Positions 9,882-19,268 of a DNA stretch of 64,000 nucleotides are shown here, one piece after another (the stretch's first letter is position 1; every line of letters begins with the position of its first letter). The DNA is from Ulvibacter litoralis (GTDB lineage Bacteria > Bacteroidota > Bacteroidia > Flavobacteriales > Flavobacteriaceae), in the NCBI RefSeq assembly GCF_900102055.1, contig NZ_FNBA01000001.1, positions 1,141,085 to 1,205,084 of the forward strand, in the 5' to 3' direction. The position numbers and the translations under genes were made by a program. Below the pieces are notes generated by a model. That model had not been told where the DNA came from and ran no database searches. It saw only the letters and a list, made by a program, of their open reading frames with translations.

Positions 9882-12497
9882 ATGAAAAAAGCATTATTTT
9901 TACTAGCTTTTATTACTGTGAGTGTTGTTTCAGCGCAAGACTACAGTAGTGTGATTAGCTCGTATTTGAGTAGTAATCGCGCAGAGCTAGGACTACAACC
10001 TCAAGATATTGGGGAAATCGAAATTAGTTCACAAAGTTTCTCAAAAAGCATGGAACTTGATGTAGTATATGTAAATCAAGTACATCAAGGAATAGAAGTT
10101 TTTAATTCAACTTCTACTTTTGCAATTAGAAATGGAAACGTTGTAAACGCTAACCTTTCTTTTACTGAGAATATTTCTCAAAAAGTAAACGCTACAAACC
10201 CAAGTAATACTGCAATGGCAGCAATTGCAACGGCAGCGAGTTCTTTAGGGATTCAAGCACCTTCGAACTTACAGGTTATAGAGACAGTTGGAGCGCATTC
10301 TTATGTGTATTCTAATGGAAGTATCTCTTTAGAGAACATTCCTGTAAAATTAGTGTACCAAACAACTGAAGACAACAACTTACGTTTAGCGTGGGATTTA
10401 AGCATCTATCTTTTAGATGGTTCTCATTACTACAGTGTACGTGTAGATGCAGTAACTGGAGCATTATTAAGTACTCATGATTGGGTAGTTAGCTGTAGTG
10501 TTAATTCTAAAGCGCATACTAATCATGCAAGTCATACAAATGAAGTTGCTGCAAGAGGACAAAGTATTTTGTTTCAAGACAAAGCACCTACCAATCTTGA
10601 GCTTTTAGCTGGAGAGCAATACAGAGTATTTCCTATTCCTGTTGAAAGTCCAAGTCACGGATCTGATGAGTTAGTAATTGAGCCTGCAGATGCTACAGCA
10701 TCTCCTTTTGGATGGCATGATTTTGACGGAGTAGCTGGTGATGAGTTTACAATTACTAGAGGTAACAACGTTTGGGCACAAGAGGATGCAGATGGAAATA
10801 ATGGGGTTGGGTACTCTCCAGATGGAGGAGCTACTTTAGACTTTGACTTTGCATTTAACTTTAATACATCTCCTGGAAACATGAGGGATGCAGCGATTAC
10901 AAACTTATTCTATATGAATAATATCTTGCATGATGTATTGTACCAATACGGATTTGACGAAGAAGCTGGAAACTTTCAACAAAACAACTACGGAAATCCT
11001 GGAAATGGAAACGATTATGTAATTGCAGAAGCACAAGATGGTTCTGGAACTGATAATGCAAACTTCGCTACACCACCAGATGGACAAAGACCAAGAATGC
11101 AAATGTTCTTATGGACTGCTTCAGGACCTGCTGGTGAGCCGTTAACGATTAACAACGGACCTTTAGCTGGAGATTATACTGGTATTCCTGCGAATTTTGG
11201 ACCACCATTACCTGCAACTCCTATTACAGAAGATTTAGTAGTTGTATTAGATGATGATTCTGGTGTTTCTACAGATCCAACAGATGCTTGTGATGTAATT
11301 ACTAATGGAGGAGCACTTTCTGGTAAAATTGCAGTAATCCGAAGAGGAGAATGTGAATTTGGATTTAAAGTATTAGCTGCTCAAAACGCAGGTGCTGTTG
11401 CAGCAATTGTAGTAAACAATGAAGCTGGAGCTCCAATTATTATGGGACCTGGTGTAAATGGTGGAGATGTTACTATTCCTTCTATTATGGTTTCTCAAGC
11501 AGACGGTGAGGCTTTTATTACTGAATTAGCATCAGCTACAGTAAATGGTTCTATCTTCGAAACGGGACCTTACATGTTAGATGGTGATGTTGATAATGGT
11601 ATTGTTGCACACGAATACGGACATGGTGTTTCTAATAGATTAACTGCTGGACCAACAAACGTAGGTTGCTTGCAAAATGCTGAGCAAATGGGTGAAGGTT
11701 GGAGTGATTATATTGGTTTAATGCTTACTATGGAACAAGGTGACTTAGGTCCTGATGTTAGAGGTATTGGAACTTATGCTACTGGTGAGCCAATTACTGG
11801 TACTGGTATTAGAACTTACCCTTACAGTACAGACCTTACAGTTAATCCTCATACATATGATAATATCAAAACAGAATCAGTACCTCACGGTGTAGGTTCA
11901 GTTTGGACTGCAATGCTTTGGGAAATGACTTGGGATTTAATTGATGCTAATGGTGGAACTATCGGTGATATTTACACAGGTACTGCTGGAAATAACATCG
12001 CATTACAATTAGTGATGGATGGTATGAAGTTACAACCTTGTAATCCTGGTTTCGAGGATGGTAGAGATGCTATTTTATTAGCTGACAGACTGAACAATGG
12101 AGGTGCTAACCAATGTTTAATTTGGGAAGCATTTGCAAGAAGAGGTATGGGTCTTAGTGCTAGTCAAGGTAGTTCAGCAAGTAGAAGTGATGGTACTGAA
12201 GCTTTTGATGTACCAACAACTCCTGGTTGCCTTTTAAGTACAGCAGATACTAAACTTGATAATAACTTTGCAATCTATCCAAACCCATCTAATGGAAACA
12301 TTAACATTAGCTCTGTTGTAGATGCTGGTGATGTAACAGTTTCTATTGTTGATCTTAATGGTAGAGTAGTATTTACTCAAAATGTTGAGTTACATACTTC
12401 AGTAAATATTAACGCTGAAAACTTGAACACAGGTATTTATGTTGTTCAAATCGAAGGTGTAAATTACGCACATACTGCTAAGTTGATTATTGAGTAA
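9882..12497 (+). CDS. Secreted M36 (fungalysin-type) metalloprotease, T9SS cargo
   Basis: An 871-residue exported protease. A signal peptide (1-18) is followed by a propeptide of the FTP/PepSY kind (about 20-200). The M36 catalytic region is interrupted by a protease-associated (PA) domain (about 448-550: SGKIAVIRRGECEFGFK). The zinc site is HEYGH at 577-581, with the third ligand Glu605 in EGWSD, both matching active M36 enzymes. Residues about 794-871 (AIYPNPSNG...) form a type A T9SS sorting domain, so the product should cross the outer membrane by type IX secretion and be released or anchored. It degrades extracellular protein. It is monocistronic; the 272 bp upstream gap holds a TATATTTG near 9736 but no well-placed -33 box. 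Confidence 0.92.
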   Translation: MKKALFLLAFITVSVVSAQDYSSVISSYLSSNRAELGLQPQDIGEIEISSQSFSKSMELDVVYVNQVHQGIEVFNSTSTFAIRNGNVVNANLSFTENISQKVNATNPSNTAMAAIATAASSLGIQAPSNLQVIETVGAHSYVYSNGSISLENIPVKLVYQTTEDNNLRLAWDLSIYLLDGSHYYSVRVDAVTGALLSTHDWVVSCSVNSKAHTNHASHTNEVAARGQSILFQDKAPTNLELLAGEQYRVFPIPVESPSHGSDELVIEPADATASPFGWHDFDGVAGDEFTITRGNNVWAQEDADGNNGVGYSPDGGATLDFDFAFNFNTSPGNMRDAAITNLFYMNNILHDVLYQYGFDEEAGNFQQNNYGNPGNGNDYVIAEAQDGSGTDNANFATPPDGQRPRMQMFLWTASGPAGEPLTINNGPLAGDYTGIPANFGPPLPATPITEDLVVVLDDDSGVSTDPTDACDVITNGGALSGKIAVIRRGECEFGFKVLAAQNAGAVAAIVVNNEAGAPIIMGPGVNGGDVTIPSIMVSQADGEAFITELASATVNGSIFETGPYMLDGDVDNGIVAHEYGHGVSNRLTAGPTNVGCLQNAEQMGEGWSDYIGLMLTMEQGDLGPDVRGIGTYATGEPITGTGIRTYPYSTDLTVNPHTYDNIKTESVPHGVGSVWTAMLWEMTWDLIDANGGTIGDIYTGTAGNNIALQLVMDGMKLQPCNPGFEDGRDAILLADRLNNGGANQCLIWEAFARRGMGLSASQGSSASRSDGTEAFDVPTTPGCLLSTADTKLDNNFAIYPNPSNGNINISSVVDAGDVTVSIVDLNGRVVFTQNVELHTSVNINAENLNTGIYVVQIEGVNYAHTAKLIIE

Positions 12498-12520
12498 TCA
12501 ATAGTTAGAACAGAATTTTA

Positions 12521-12550
12521 AAAAGAGGCTTCTTAGAAGCCTCTTTTTTA
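12521..12550. terminator. Bidirectional intrinsic terminator
   Basis: Perfect stem AAAGAGGCTTC/GAAGCCTCTTT with a 3 nt loop, between the convergent M36 protease and dxs genes. It reaches into the stop codon of dxs. Confidence 0.85.
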
Positions 12551-14320
12551 TACGTATAATTCAATGGTTTTTTGAATTGCTTCGGAAGAAATTCCTGCAA
12601 TACTTTGAAGTTCGTGCACACTAGCATGTTCTAGAAATACATCGGGCACACCTAGAATCTCAATGGTGTTTGAATACTGATGCTTTACTGAAAACTCAGC
12701 AATACTACTTCCAAAACCCCCTGCAATAGCGCCATCTTCAATCGTAATGATTGTTTTGTAGTTTTTAAAAATATGGTGTAGTAGTTCTTCATCCAGCGGT
12801 TTTATAAATTGCATGTCATAACACGCCACTTTTTCTGAAGCTGAAGAGGTTTTAATGGCTTCTAATGCATTTTCAGCAATAGGACCCACCGTTAAGAGTG
12901 CTACATCAGTACCTTCCTTTAAAAGCGATCCTTGTCCTATTTTTAGTTCTGAAAAAGGCAGTTCCCAATCCAAAAGGGTTCCTCTGCCACGCGGGTAACG
13001 TATGGCTATGGGTAAATTCAATCCTAATTGAGCAGTATAAAGAATGTTTCGCAGGGCGATTTCATTTCGTGGTGCGACAATTATTAAATTTGGAATGCAG
13101 CGTAAATACGAAATGTCAAAAATACCGTGATGGGTGGCGCCATCTTCACCTACAATTCCAGCCCTGTCTAAACAGAAAATAACGGGCAGTTTCTGCAAGC
13201 AAACATCATGAATTACTTGGTCGTAGGCACGTTGTAAAAATGTAGAGTAAATATTACAATACACATACAACCCTTCCGAAGCCAATCCAGCAGCAAGAGT
13301 TACCGCATGTTGTTCTGCAATTCCCACGTCAAAAGCACGTGTTGGAAACGCTTCCATCATATATTTTAAAGAACTCCCAGTAGGCATCGCGGGTGTAATT
13401 CCAATGATTTTCTCATTCTTTTTGGCGAGAGTGACCATTGTTTTGCCAAACACATCTTGAAACTTAGGCGGAATTTTTTCGGTGCCTTTGGGAAGTAAGT
13501 CGCCCGTTTTCGCGTCAAATTTACCAGGAGCATGATAGGTTACCTGATTTTCTTCTGCTTGCCGAAGTCCTTTTCCTTTTTTAGTAATAACATGAAGTAC
13601 TTTGGGACCTTTTATGTGTTTTAATCTGTTTAATTCTGAAAGTAACGTATCTAAGTCGTGACCGTCGATTGGACCTGTATAATTAAAGTTTAATGCTTCA
13701 AAAATGTTGTCTTTTTCTGAAGCTTCATCAAGTTTTACTTTTGTAAAATAGGCTTTTAATGCGCCAACGCTAGGGTCAATACCAATGGCGTTGTCGTTTA
13801 GTATGATTAAAATATTGGTGTCGGTTACGCCCGCGTGATTTAAGGCTTCAAAAGCCATTCCGCTTGCAATGGAAGCATCACCAACCACAGCAATATGTTG
13901 TCTGGTTGTATTTCCTGTTAATTGTGCTGCGATGGCCATTCCTAAAGTGGCAGAGATGGCGGTACTGCTGTGTCCCGTTCCGAAGGCATCGTATTCACTT
14001 TCGGCCATTTTTGGAAATCCGCTAATGCCTCCAAGCGTTCTGTTGGTGTGAAAAACATCTTTTCGTCCCGTGAGTATTTTATGTCCGTAAGCCTGATGAC
14101 CCACATCCCAAACGAGCTTGTCTTCAGGAGTGTTAAAAACATAGTGCAATGCAATGGTGAGTTCTACAACGCCTAAACTTGCGCCTAAATGCCCTTCTTT
14201 AACCGCAACGATATCTATAATGAATTCGCGAAGTTCCTGCGCAATCTGAGGTAAGTCTTGTTGCGTCACTTTCCGAAGATCTCTTGGGAATTGGATGCTA
14301 TCTAATTTGTTTTCTGACAC
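12548..14320 (-). CDS. dxs: 1-deoxy-D-xylulose-5-phosphate synthase
   Basis: A 590-residue thiamine-diphosphate enzyme that condenses pyruvate and glyceraldehyde 3-phosphate, the first step of the MEP isoprenoid pathway. HLGASLGVVELTIALHYVF, WDVGHQAYGHK and the TPP/metal motif GDASIASGMAFEALNHAG are visible, followed by the pyrimidine-binding domain (GIAEQHAVTLAAGLASEG). The canonical GDGA of the metal motif reads GDAS here. The best start is GTG at 14318-14320; the nearest ATG is out of frame. A TATCTTTG box ends only 4 nt upstream, suggesting a leaderless message. It is divergent from tadA. The polyprenyl synthase at 30503 acts later in the same pathway. Confidence 0.93.
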   Translation of the reverse strand: MSENKLDSIQFPRDLRKVTQQDLPQIAQELREFIIDIVAVKEGHLGASLGVVELTIALHYVFNTPEDKLVWDVGHQAYGHKILTGRKDVFHTNRTLGGISGFPKMAESEYDAFGTGHSSTAISATLGMAIAAQLTGNTTRQHIAVVGDASIASGMAFEALNHAGVTDTNILIILNDNAIGIDPSVGALKAYFTKVKLDEASEKDNIFEALNFNYTGPIDGHDLDTLLSELNRLKHIKGPKVLHVITKKGKGLRQAEENQVTYHAPGKFDAKTGDLLPKGTEKIPPKFQDVFGKTMVTLAKKNEKIIGITPAMPTGSSLKYMMEAFPTRAFDVGIAEQHAVTLAAGLASEGLYVYCNIYSTFLQRAYDQVIHDVCLQKLPVIFCLDRAGIVGEDGATHHGIFDISYLRCIPNLIIVAPRNEIALRNILYTAQLGLNLPIAIRYPRGRGTLLDWELPFSELKIGQGSLLKEGTDVALLTVGPIAENALEAIKTSSASEKVACYDMQFIKPLDEELLHHIFKNYKTIITIEDGAIAGGFGSSIAEFSVKHQYSNTIEILGVPDVFLEHASVHELQSIAGISSEAIQKTIELYV

Positions 14321-14324
14321 ATCG

Positions 14325-14332
14325 CAAAGATA
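14325..14332 (-). promoter_or_regulatory. -7 box candidate of dxs
   Basis: TATCTTTG on the minus strand matches TAnnTTTG exactly and lies 4 nt before the GTG start. I see no well-spaced TTG upstream, so this is only a candidate. Confidence 0.35.
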
Positions 14333-14413
14333 CAGTTATTCGGTATTTGTTAAATAATAGATTGGATAATTTGTTACTTTGCGTTTAGAAACTAATTGCA
14401 ACAGGAATACATT

Positions 14414-14863
14414 ATGATTGAGCCTTACGACGATGCGTATTTTATGAAAAAAGCACTTCAGGAAGCGGAAGCTGCATACGCTAAAGATGAAATTCCAATT
14501 GGAGCGGTGATTGTAAGTAACAATCAAATTATAGCAAGGGCACATAACTTAACTGAAACGTTAAACGATGTAACCGCACATGCCGAAATGCAAGCGATTA
14601 CCGCAGCAGCAAACTTTTTAGGTGGAAAGTATTTGAAAAAATGCACACTATATGTTACGATTGAACCTTGCCAAATGTGTGCAGGAGCTCTTTTTTGGAG
14701 TCAGATTTCAACCATCGTATATGGCGCTCGTGATGAACAAAGAGGGTGTATTTCGTTAAACACGAAGCTGCATCCCAAAACAGTTTTAAAAGGGGGTGTT
14801 TTGAAAGAAGAAGCTTCTAATTTGTTGAAGCAATTTTTTATAGAGAAGCGCAACTTAAATTAA
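14414..14863 (+). CDS. tadA: tRNA-adenosine deaminase / nucleoside deaminase
   Basis: A 149-residue zinc deaminase of the TadA/CDA fold, expected to convert wobble A34 to inosine in tRNA-Arg(ACG). The active site is complete: HAEMQAI supplies the zinc His and the catalytic Glu, and PCQMCAGA supplies the two Cys ligands. The PIGAVIV strand is typical. The open frame extends upstream to a TTG at 14396, but ATG at 14414 is preferred because it begins the conserved N-terminus. The closest alternative is a guanine deaminase-type enzyme; length and motifs favour TadA. Divergent from dxs, followed by a hairpin terminator. Confidence 0.85.
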   Translation: MIEPYDDAYFMKKALQEAEAAYAKDEIPIGAVIVSNNQIIARAHNLTETLNDVTAHAEMQAITAAANFLGGKYLKKCTLYVTIEPCQMCAGALFWSQISTIVYGARDEQRGCISLNTKLHPKTVLKGGVLKEEASNLLKQFFIEKRNLN

Positions 14864-14873
14864 GTCATAAAAA

Positions 14874-14904
14874 AAGCCTCTAAGTTCATTGTGATTAGAG
14901 GCTT
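14874..14904. terminator. Bidirectional intrinsic terminator
   Basis: Perfect 10 bp stem AAGCCTCTAA/TTAGAGGCTT with an 11 nt loop, flanked by an A-run, between the convergent tadA and cold shock genes. Confidence 0.75.
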
Positions 14905-14931
14905 ATATCTATTAGGTTGTATCGTATATAC

Positions 14932-15129
14932 TTAGTCGTGGAGTACGCGCACTTGAGCTGCAACCATTCCTTTTCTTCCTTCTTCTTCTACATATTCTAC
15001 TCTGTCACCTTCGTTAAGAGCTTCCCCATTTAATCCGGTAATGTGTACAAAAATGTCTTTTCCAGTATCATCGTTAGTGATGAAACCAAAACCTTTAGAT
15101 TCGTTGAAAAATTTTACTGTTCCTTCCAT
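14932..15129 (-). CDS. Cold shock domain RNA-binding protein (CspA family)
   Basis: A 65-residue single cold shock domain, full family length. RNP-1 is KGFGFI and RNP-2 is IFVHI; both carry the aromatic residues that stack on single-stranded RNA or DNA. It probably acts as an RNA chaperone; whether it is cold-induced cannot be told. It has a roughly 95 nt AT-rich leader back to the gene at 15226, which could hold its promoter (TACATTTA near 15171-15178 on the minus strand is one base off the -7 consensus). Confidence 0.93.
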   Translation of the reverse strand: MEGTVKFFNESKGFGFITNDDTGKDIFVHITGLNGEALNEGDRVEYVEEEGRKGMVAAQVRVLHD

Positions 15130-15225
15130 TGTAATAAAAAATAAATTAAAAATTGGTGTTATTGAGCTATAAATGTAGTGCGGTTTTTTAACATTAAGAA
15201 AAATATTTACAAAAAAGTAATTGAT

Positions 15226-15471
15226 TTATAACTTCTTGTCTTTTTGGTACTCTTGCATTTTTTCAATGTTCTCTTTGGTTAGCATATAGTCCTTTACGTT
15301 TTTATCTTTCCATCGGTGATAAATAAATGAAGGCATTAATATGAAAAAACCTACAACAATAGCGCTTCCAATTAAAAGATGTCCTGTAGCTTCATCTTCG
15401 GGTTTTATGTAGAATCCAACAGCTAGTAAAATAATAACGGCTATGAATAAAAGGGGTAAAAAATATTTCAT
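15226..15471 (-). CDS. Small two-helix membrane protein downstream of ClC
   Basis: 81 residues, not recognised as a named family. Two hydrophobic helices (about 4-22 and 33-50) are followed by a basic, charged C-terminal tail rich in Lys/Glu (KDKNVKDYMLTKENIEK), so the tail is probably cytoplasmic. Its start lies 3 nt after the ClC stop codon on the same strand, so the two genes are almost certainly cotranscribed and perhaps translationally coupled. A role as an accessory subunit of the channel is conjecture. Confidence 0.65.
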   Translation of the reverse strand: MKYFLPLLFIAVIILLAVGFYIKPEDEATGHLLIGSAIVVGFFILMPSFIYHRWKDKNVKDYMLTKENIEKMQEYQKDKKL

Positions 15472-15474
15472 GAT

Positions 15475-17265
15475 TTATTTAGTTGAAAAATCTATAAGTT
15501 TTCGTCTGTATGCGGTTAATAATTTCGATTTAGAAACAAAACCATAATATTTGCCGTTGCTAATTACGGGTAAATTCCAAGCAGACGTATCTTGAAATTT
15601 CTTCATAACATCAGTCATTTTGTTTTCTTCTAGCATGATGTATGCTGGAGGGGTTTGCATTAAATCACTCGCCTTAATTTTTTTATACAAAGTTTGATCA
15701 AACATAACAGGGCGAAGATCGTCTAGTAAAATGATGCCTTCAAGTTCTTTTGTAGCTTTATTAACAACAGGAAATAAATTCCGATTCGATTTTACAACGG
15801 CTTTGTGTACAATGTCTCCCAAGGTCATGTCTAAATAAACCGGAACAAAGTCGCGTTCAATCACGGTTTTAATGTCCATGAGTGTGAGTACTGCGTGGTC
15901 TTTATTGTGAGTAATTAAGTCTCCTTTTTTGCCTAATTCCATTGCATATACTGAATGTGGAATAAAGTATTTGGTAATGGAAAATGAAATCACAGAAGCA
16001 ATCATTAACGGAATAAATAGTTCGTACCCTCCTGTTAGTTCAGCAATAAGGAAAATTGCTGTTAAGGGGGCATGAAGCACTCCTGCCATCACTCCTGTCA
16101 TTCCAACTAATGTGAAATTACTTTCAGAAATGTTGGACGTAAAGAAATTTAGGGTATTCAATATTTTGGCAGAACAAAAACCTGTAATGCTTCCCATAAA
16201 TAGGGTAGGCGCAAAAATTCCCCCTACACCACCAGCTCCAAACGTAAAACAACTTGCAATAATTTTGAAGAAGATGAGACCTGCTAATAATGCAATAACC
16301 ACCCAAGCACTCGTTAAATCGAGGTGAAAGATGTTGTTTTCTAAGGCAATTTCAGGGTTTCCTTGTACTAAATTATTAATAACATCGAATCCTTCACCGT
16401 AAAGCGGCGGAATGAAATAGACGAGGACTCCAATTCCTAGTCCTCCAATCATAAGTCTTTTTATGGGCGAACTAATTTTTTCAAAAAAGGATTGAAAAAA
16501 AGAGTATGTTTTTGTGAAATAAATAGAAACCAATCCTGTAGCAACCCCAAGAATAATGTACAAAGGAACGTGTTGAATTCCGAATTCATCTTCAATTCTG
16601 AAAGGGAGTAGGACATCATTTCCGAAGAAAAAATAAGACGTAATAATTGCTGAAAGTGACGCTAATAAGAGCGGCATTAAGGAAGCCAAAGTAAGGTCGA
16701 GACTAAATACTTCAATCGCAAAGATAATAGCTGCAATGGGTGCTTTAAAAATGGAAGACATGGCACCAGCAGCAGCACATCCAATTAACAAGGTTCGCGT
16801 TGCTTGGTTTAAATGAAGCATTCGCGATATATTCGAGCTTATTGCGGCTCCCGTTGCCACGGTAGGGCCCTCTAATCCGACAGATCCTCCAAAACCAACC
16901 GTTAAAGGTGCGGTAAGTAAACTTCCAAACATTTGATGGGCTTTCATGAAGCCTTTTCGTTGCGAAATAGCATATAATGTAGAAGGAATTCCGTGACTTA
17001 CTTTTTGTCTAATCACATACCGAATACAGAGATAGGTGAGGGTTAGTCCTATAATTGGAAAGATAAAATAGAAGGCTGTGAGGTAGTCTTTTATTAATTT
17101 CTTTTCAAGGAGTAACTGTATAAAGTGGGTTGTGTTTTTAATAATAACTGCACCAACGCCCGACGTAAAGCCCAAAAGAATACTTACAATGTAAATAAAC
17201 TGTTTGTTTGAAATATGCTTTATGCGCCATATTAAAAATTTCTTTAAAAGCGTTTTTTTAGGCAT
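15475..17265 (-). CDS. ClC-family chloride channel/antiporter with CBS domains
   Basis: A 596-residue inner-membrane anion transporter, probably an H+/Cl- exchanger or channel. Ten or more hydrophobic helices occupy about 25-430. Selectivity-filter motifs are visible: HGIPS (91-95, equivalent of GSGIP) and GLEGP (130-134), where Glu132 corresponds to the gating glutamate but the usual basic residue before it is Leu. GGIFAPTLFMG matches the GxFxP filter loop. The C-terminal about 150 residues form a CBS pair, a nucleotide-sensing regulatory module. The aspS terminator ends 17 nt upstream of the start, so the ClC promoter must overlap it or rely on read-through. Confidence 0.9.
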   Translation of the reverse strand: MPKKTLLKKFLIWRIKHISNKQFIYIVSILLGFTSGVGAVIIKNTTHFIQLLLEKKLIKDYLTAFYFIFPIIGLTLTYLCIRYVIRQKVSHGIPSTLYAISQRKGFMKAHQMFGSLLTAPLTVGFGGSVGLEGPTVATGAAISSNISRMLHLNQATRTLLIGCAAAGAMSSIFKAPIAAIIFAIEVFSLDLTLASLMPLLLASLSAIITSYFFFGNDVLLPFRIEDEFGIQHVPLYIILGVATGLVSIYFTKTYSFFQSFFEKISSPIKRLMIGGLGIGVLVYFIPPLYGEGFDVINNLVQGNPEIALENNIFHLDLTSAWVVIALLAGLIFFKIIASCFTFGAGGVGGIFAPTLFMGSITGFCSAKILNTLNFFTSNISESNFTLVGMTGVMAGVLHAPLTAIFLIAELTGGYELFIPLMIASVISFSITKYFIPHSVYAMELGKKGDLITHNKDHAVLTLMDIKTVIERDFVPVYLDMTLGDIVHKAVVKSNRNLFPVVNKATKELEGIILLDDLRPVMFDQTLYKKIKASDLMQTPPAYIMLEENKMTDVMKKFQDTSAWNLPVISNGKYYGFVSKSKLLTAYRRKLIDFSTK

Positions 17266-17281
17266 AGTGCTATAGTAGTAA

Positions 17282-17306
17282 AAAATCCTGCAAAAAGCAG
17301 GATTTT
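17282..17306 (-). terminator. Intrinsic terminator of aspS
   Basis: Stem AAAATCCTGC/GCAGGATTTT with a 5 nt loop. It lies 5 nt after the aspS stop on the minus strand and is followed by U-rich RNA. Confidence 0.8.
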
Positions 17307-17310
17307 AAAT

Positions 17311-19065
17311 TTACGATTTTATATTGAGTTGTAAGCTTAGTTCTTCAAGTTGTGCATTGTCTATTGGTGCAGGCGCATCGATCATGACATCGCGTCCCGA
17401 ATTGTTTTTTGGGAAGGCAATGAAGTCTCGAATCGTTTCTTGACCGCCTAAAATAGCAACCAGTCTATCCAGTCCGAAGGCCAAACCACCGTGAGGAGGC
17501 GCTCCGTATTGGAAGGCATCCATTAAAAATCCAAATTGAGCTTTTGCTTCCTCTGGTGTAAACCCAAGGTAATCGAACATTAATGCTTGTGTTTTCTTAT
17601 CGTGAATACGAATAGAGCCTCCTCCAATTTCGTTTCCATTTAGTACTAAATCGTATGCGTTTGCTTTTACGTCGCCAGGATTGGTTTCTAGTAATGCTAG
17701 TTGCCCTGGTTTTGGAGAGGTAAAAGGATGGTGCATTGCATGGTAGCGTTGTGTGTCTTCGTCCCACTCTAATAAAGGAAAATCGATAACCCATAAAGGA
17801 GCAAACTCATCCGCTTTACGAAGACCAAGTCTTTCGGCCAATTCCATACGTAGCGCACTTAATTGAGCGCGTACTTTATTTTTAGCTCCTGAAAGCACAC
17901 AGATTAAATCTCCCTTTTGAGCTCCAGTTACTTCTGCCCATTTTGCAAGATCTTCTTGGTCGTAAAATTTATCTACGGAAGATTTATAGGTACCATCATC
18001 GTTGCAGCGTGAGTAAACCATTCCTAACGCGCCTACTTGAGGGCGTTTTACCCAATCAATCAGTTTGTCAATTTCTTTACGCGTATAAGCGTTTCCTCCA
18101 GGGACTGCGATACCTACTACTAATTCTGCTTGGTTAAAAACACCAAAGTCTTTGTGTTGTGCTACTTCGTTAAGCTCTCCAAACTCCATTCCGAAGCGAA
18201 TGTCAGGTTTGTCGTTACCATACTTTTGCATAGCCTCATCATAGGTCATTCTTGGAAATGTTTCAAGAGTAACTCCATTAATTTCCTGCAACAAATGACG
18301 TGTTAAGCCTTCAAAAGTGTTTAAAATATCCTCTTGATCGATAAATGCCATTTCGCAATCAATTTGCGTAAACTCTGGCTGTCTATCGGCGCGTAAGTCT
18401 TCATCTCTGAAGCATTTTACAATTTGGAAGTATTTGTCCATTCCCCCCACCATCAATAATTGTTTGAAGGTTTGCGGAGATTGCGGAAGCGCATAAAATT
18501 GACCTTCATTCATGCGAGAAGGCACTACAAAATCACGAGCTCCTTCAGGAGTAGATTTAATAAGGTACGGAGTTTCTACTTCGACAAAGTTTTTTTCAGA
18601 AAGAAAATTACGAACTGCCATGGTTACTTTATGACGAAAAATAAGGTTTTCTCGTACTGGGTTTCTTCTAATGTCTAGGTAACGATATTTCATTCTAAGG
18701 TCTTCACCACCATCTGTTTCATCTTCAATAGTAAAAGGAGGTGTAAGTGATTCGTTCAGAATCGTAATTTCAGAAACTAATAGTTCAATGTCTCCAGTGG
18801 CCATTTTTGAGTTTTTAGACTCACGTTCAATAACGGTTCCTGAAACTTGTATTACAAATTCGCGTCCTAATTTAGCGGCTGTTTCCATCATAGCTTTAGG
18901 CGTGCGCTCTTCATCAAAAATTAATTGCGTGATGCCATAACGATCTCTAAGGTCTACCCAGACCATGAAGCCTTTATTTCTAATTTTTTGTACCCAACCT
19001 GATAATGTTACTTGTTGGTTTATGTTTGAGGCGTTTAATTCGCCATTAGAATGCGTTCTGTACAT
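17311..19065 (-). CDS. aspS: Aspartyl-tRNA synthetase
   Basis: A 584-residue class IIb synthetase that charges tRNA-Asp, of bacterial type. An N-terminal OB anticodon-binding domain ([21 protein letters not shown]) is followed by class II motif 2 ([18 protein letters not shown]), the inserted GAD domain (about 290-420) and motif 3 ([15 protein letters not shown]). Length and domain order are normal for bacterial AspRS. asnS is encoded separately at 47375, so this enzyme may be tRNA-Asp specific, though that cannot be settled from sequence alone. On the minus strand a TAAATTTG box lies at 19104-19111, about 40 nt upstream of the start. Confidence 0.96.
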   Translation of the reverse strand: MYRTHSNGELNASNINQQVTLSGWVQKIRNKGFMVWVDLRDRYGITQLIFDEERTPKAMMETAAKLGREFVIQVSGTVIERESKNSKMATGDIELLVSEITILNESLTPPFTIEDETDGGEDLRMKYRYLDIRRNPVRENLIFRHKVTMAVRNFLSEKNFVEVETPYLIKSTPEGARDFVVPSRMNEGQFYALPQSPQTFKQLLMVGGMDKYFQIVKCFRDEDLRADRQPEFTQIDCEMAFIDQEDILNTFEGLTRHLLQEINGVTLETFPRMTYDEAMQKYGNDKPDIRFGMEFGELNEVAQHKDFGVFNQAELVVGIAVPGGNAYTRKEIDKLIDWVKRPQVGALGMVYSRCNDDGTYKSSVDKFYDQEDLAKWAEVTGAQKGDLICVLSGAKNKVRAQLSALRMELAERLGLRKADEFAPLWVIDFPLLEWDEDTQRYHAMHHPFTSPKPGQLALLETNPGDVKANAYDLVLNGNEIGGGSIRIHDKKTQALMFDYLGFTPEEAKAQFGFLMDAFQYGAPPHGGLAFGLDRLVAILGGQETIRDFIAFPKNNSGRDVMIDAPAPIDNAQLEELSLQLNIKS

Positions 19066-19268
19066 TTTGAAAAATTAAGTTCTAACTACTTTTGTAGAAG
19101 TTGCAAATTTATAAAGATAATATATGCAATGCATTAAAAAATTGGAAAAGAAATTTTTGTCTATCCTTTATATAATTCCTTAAATTTTTGTGTTAATTAA
19201 GCTACAAATGCAAAAAAAAGGAGAATTCTTTATTAACTTACCACTGAATTAATCAATATGAATAAATT

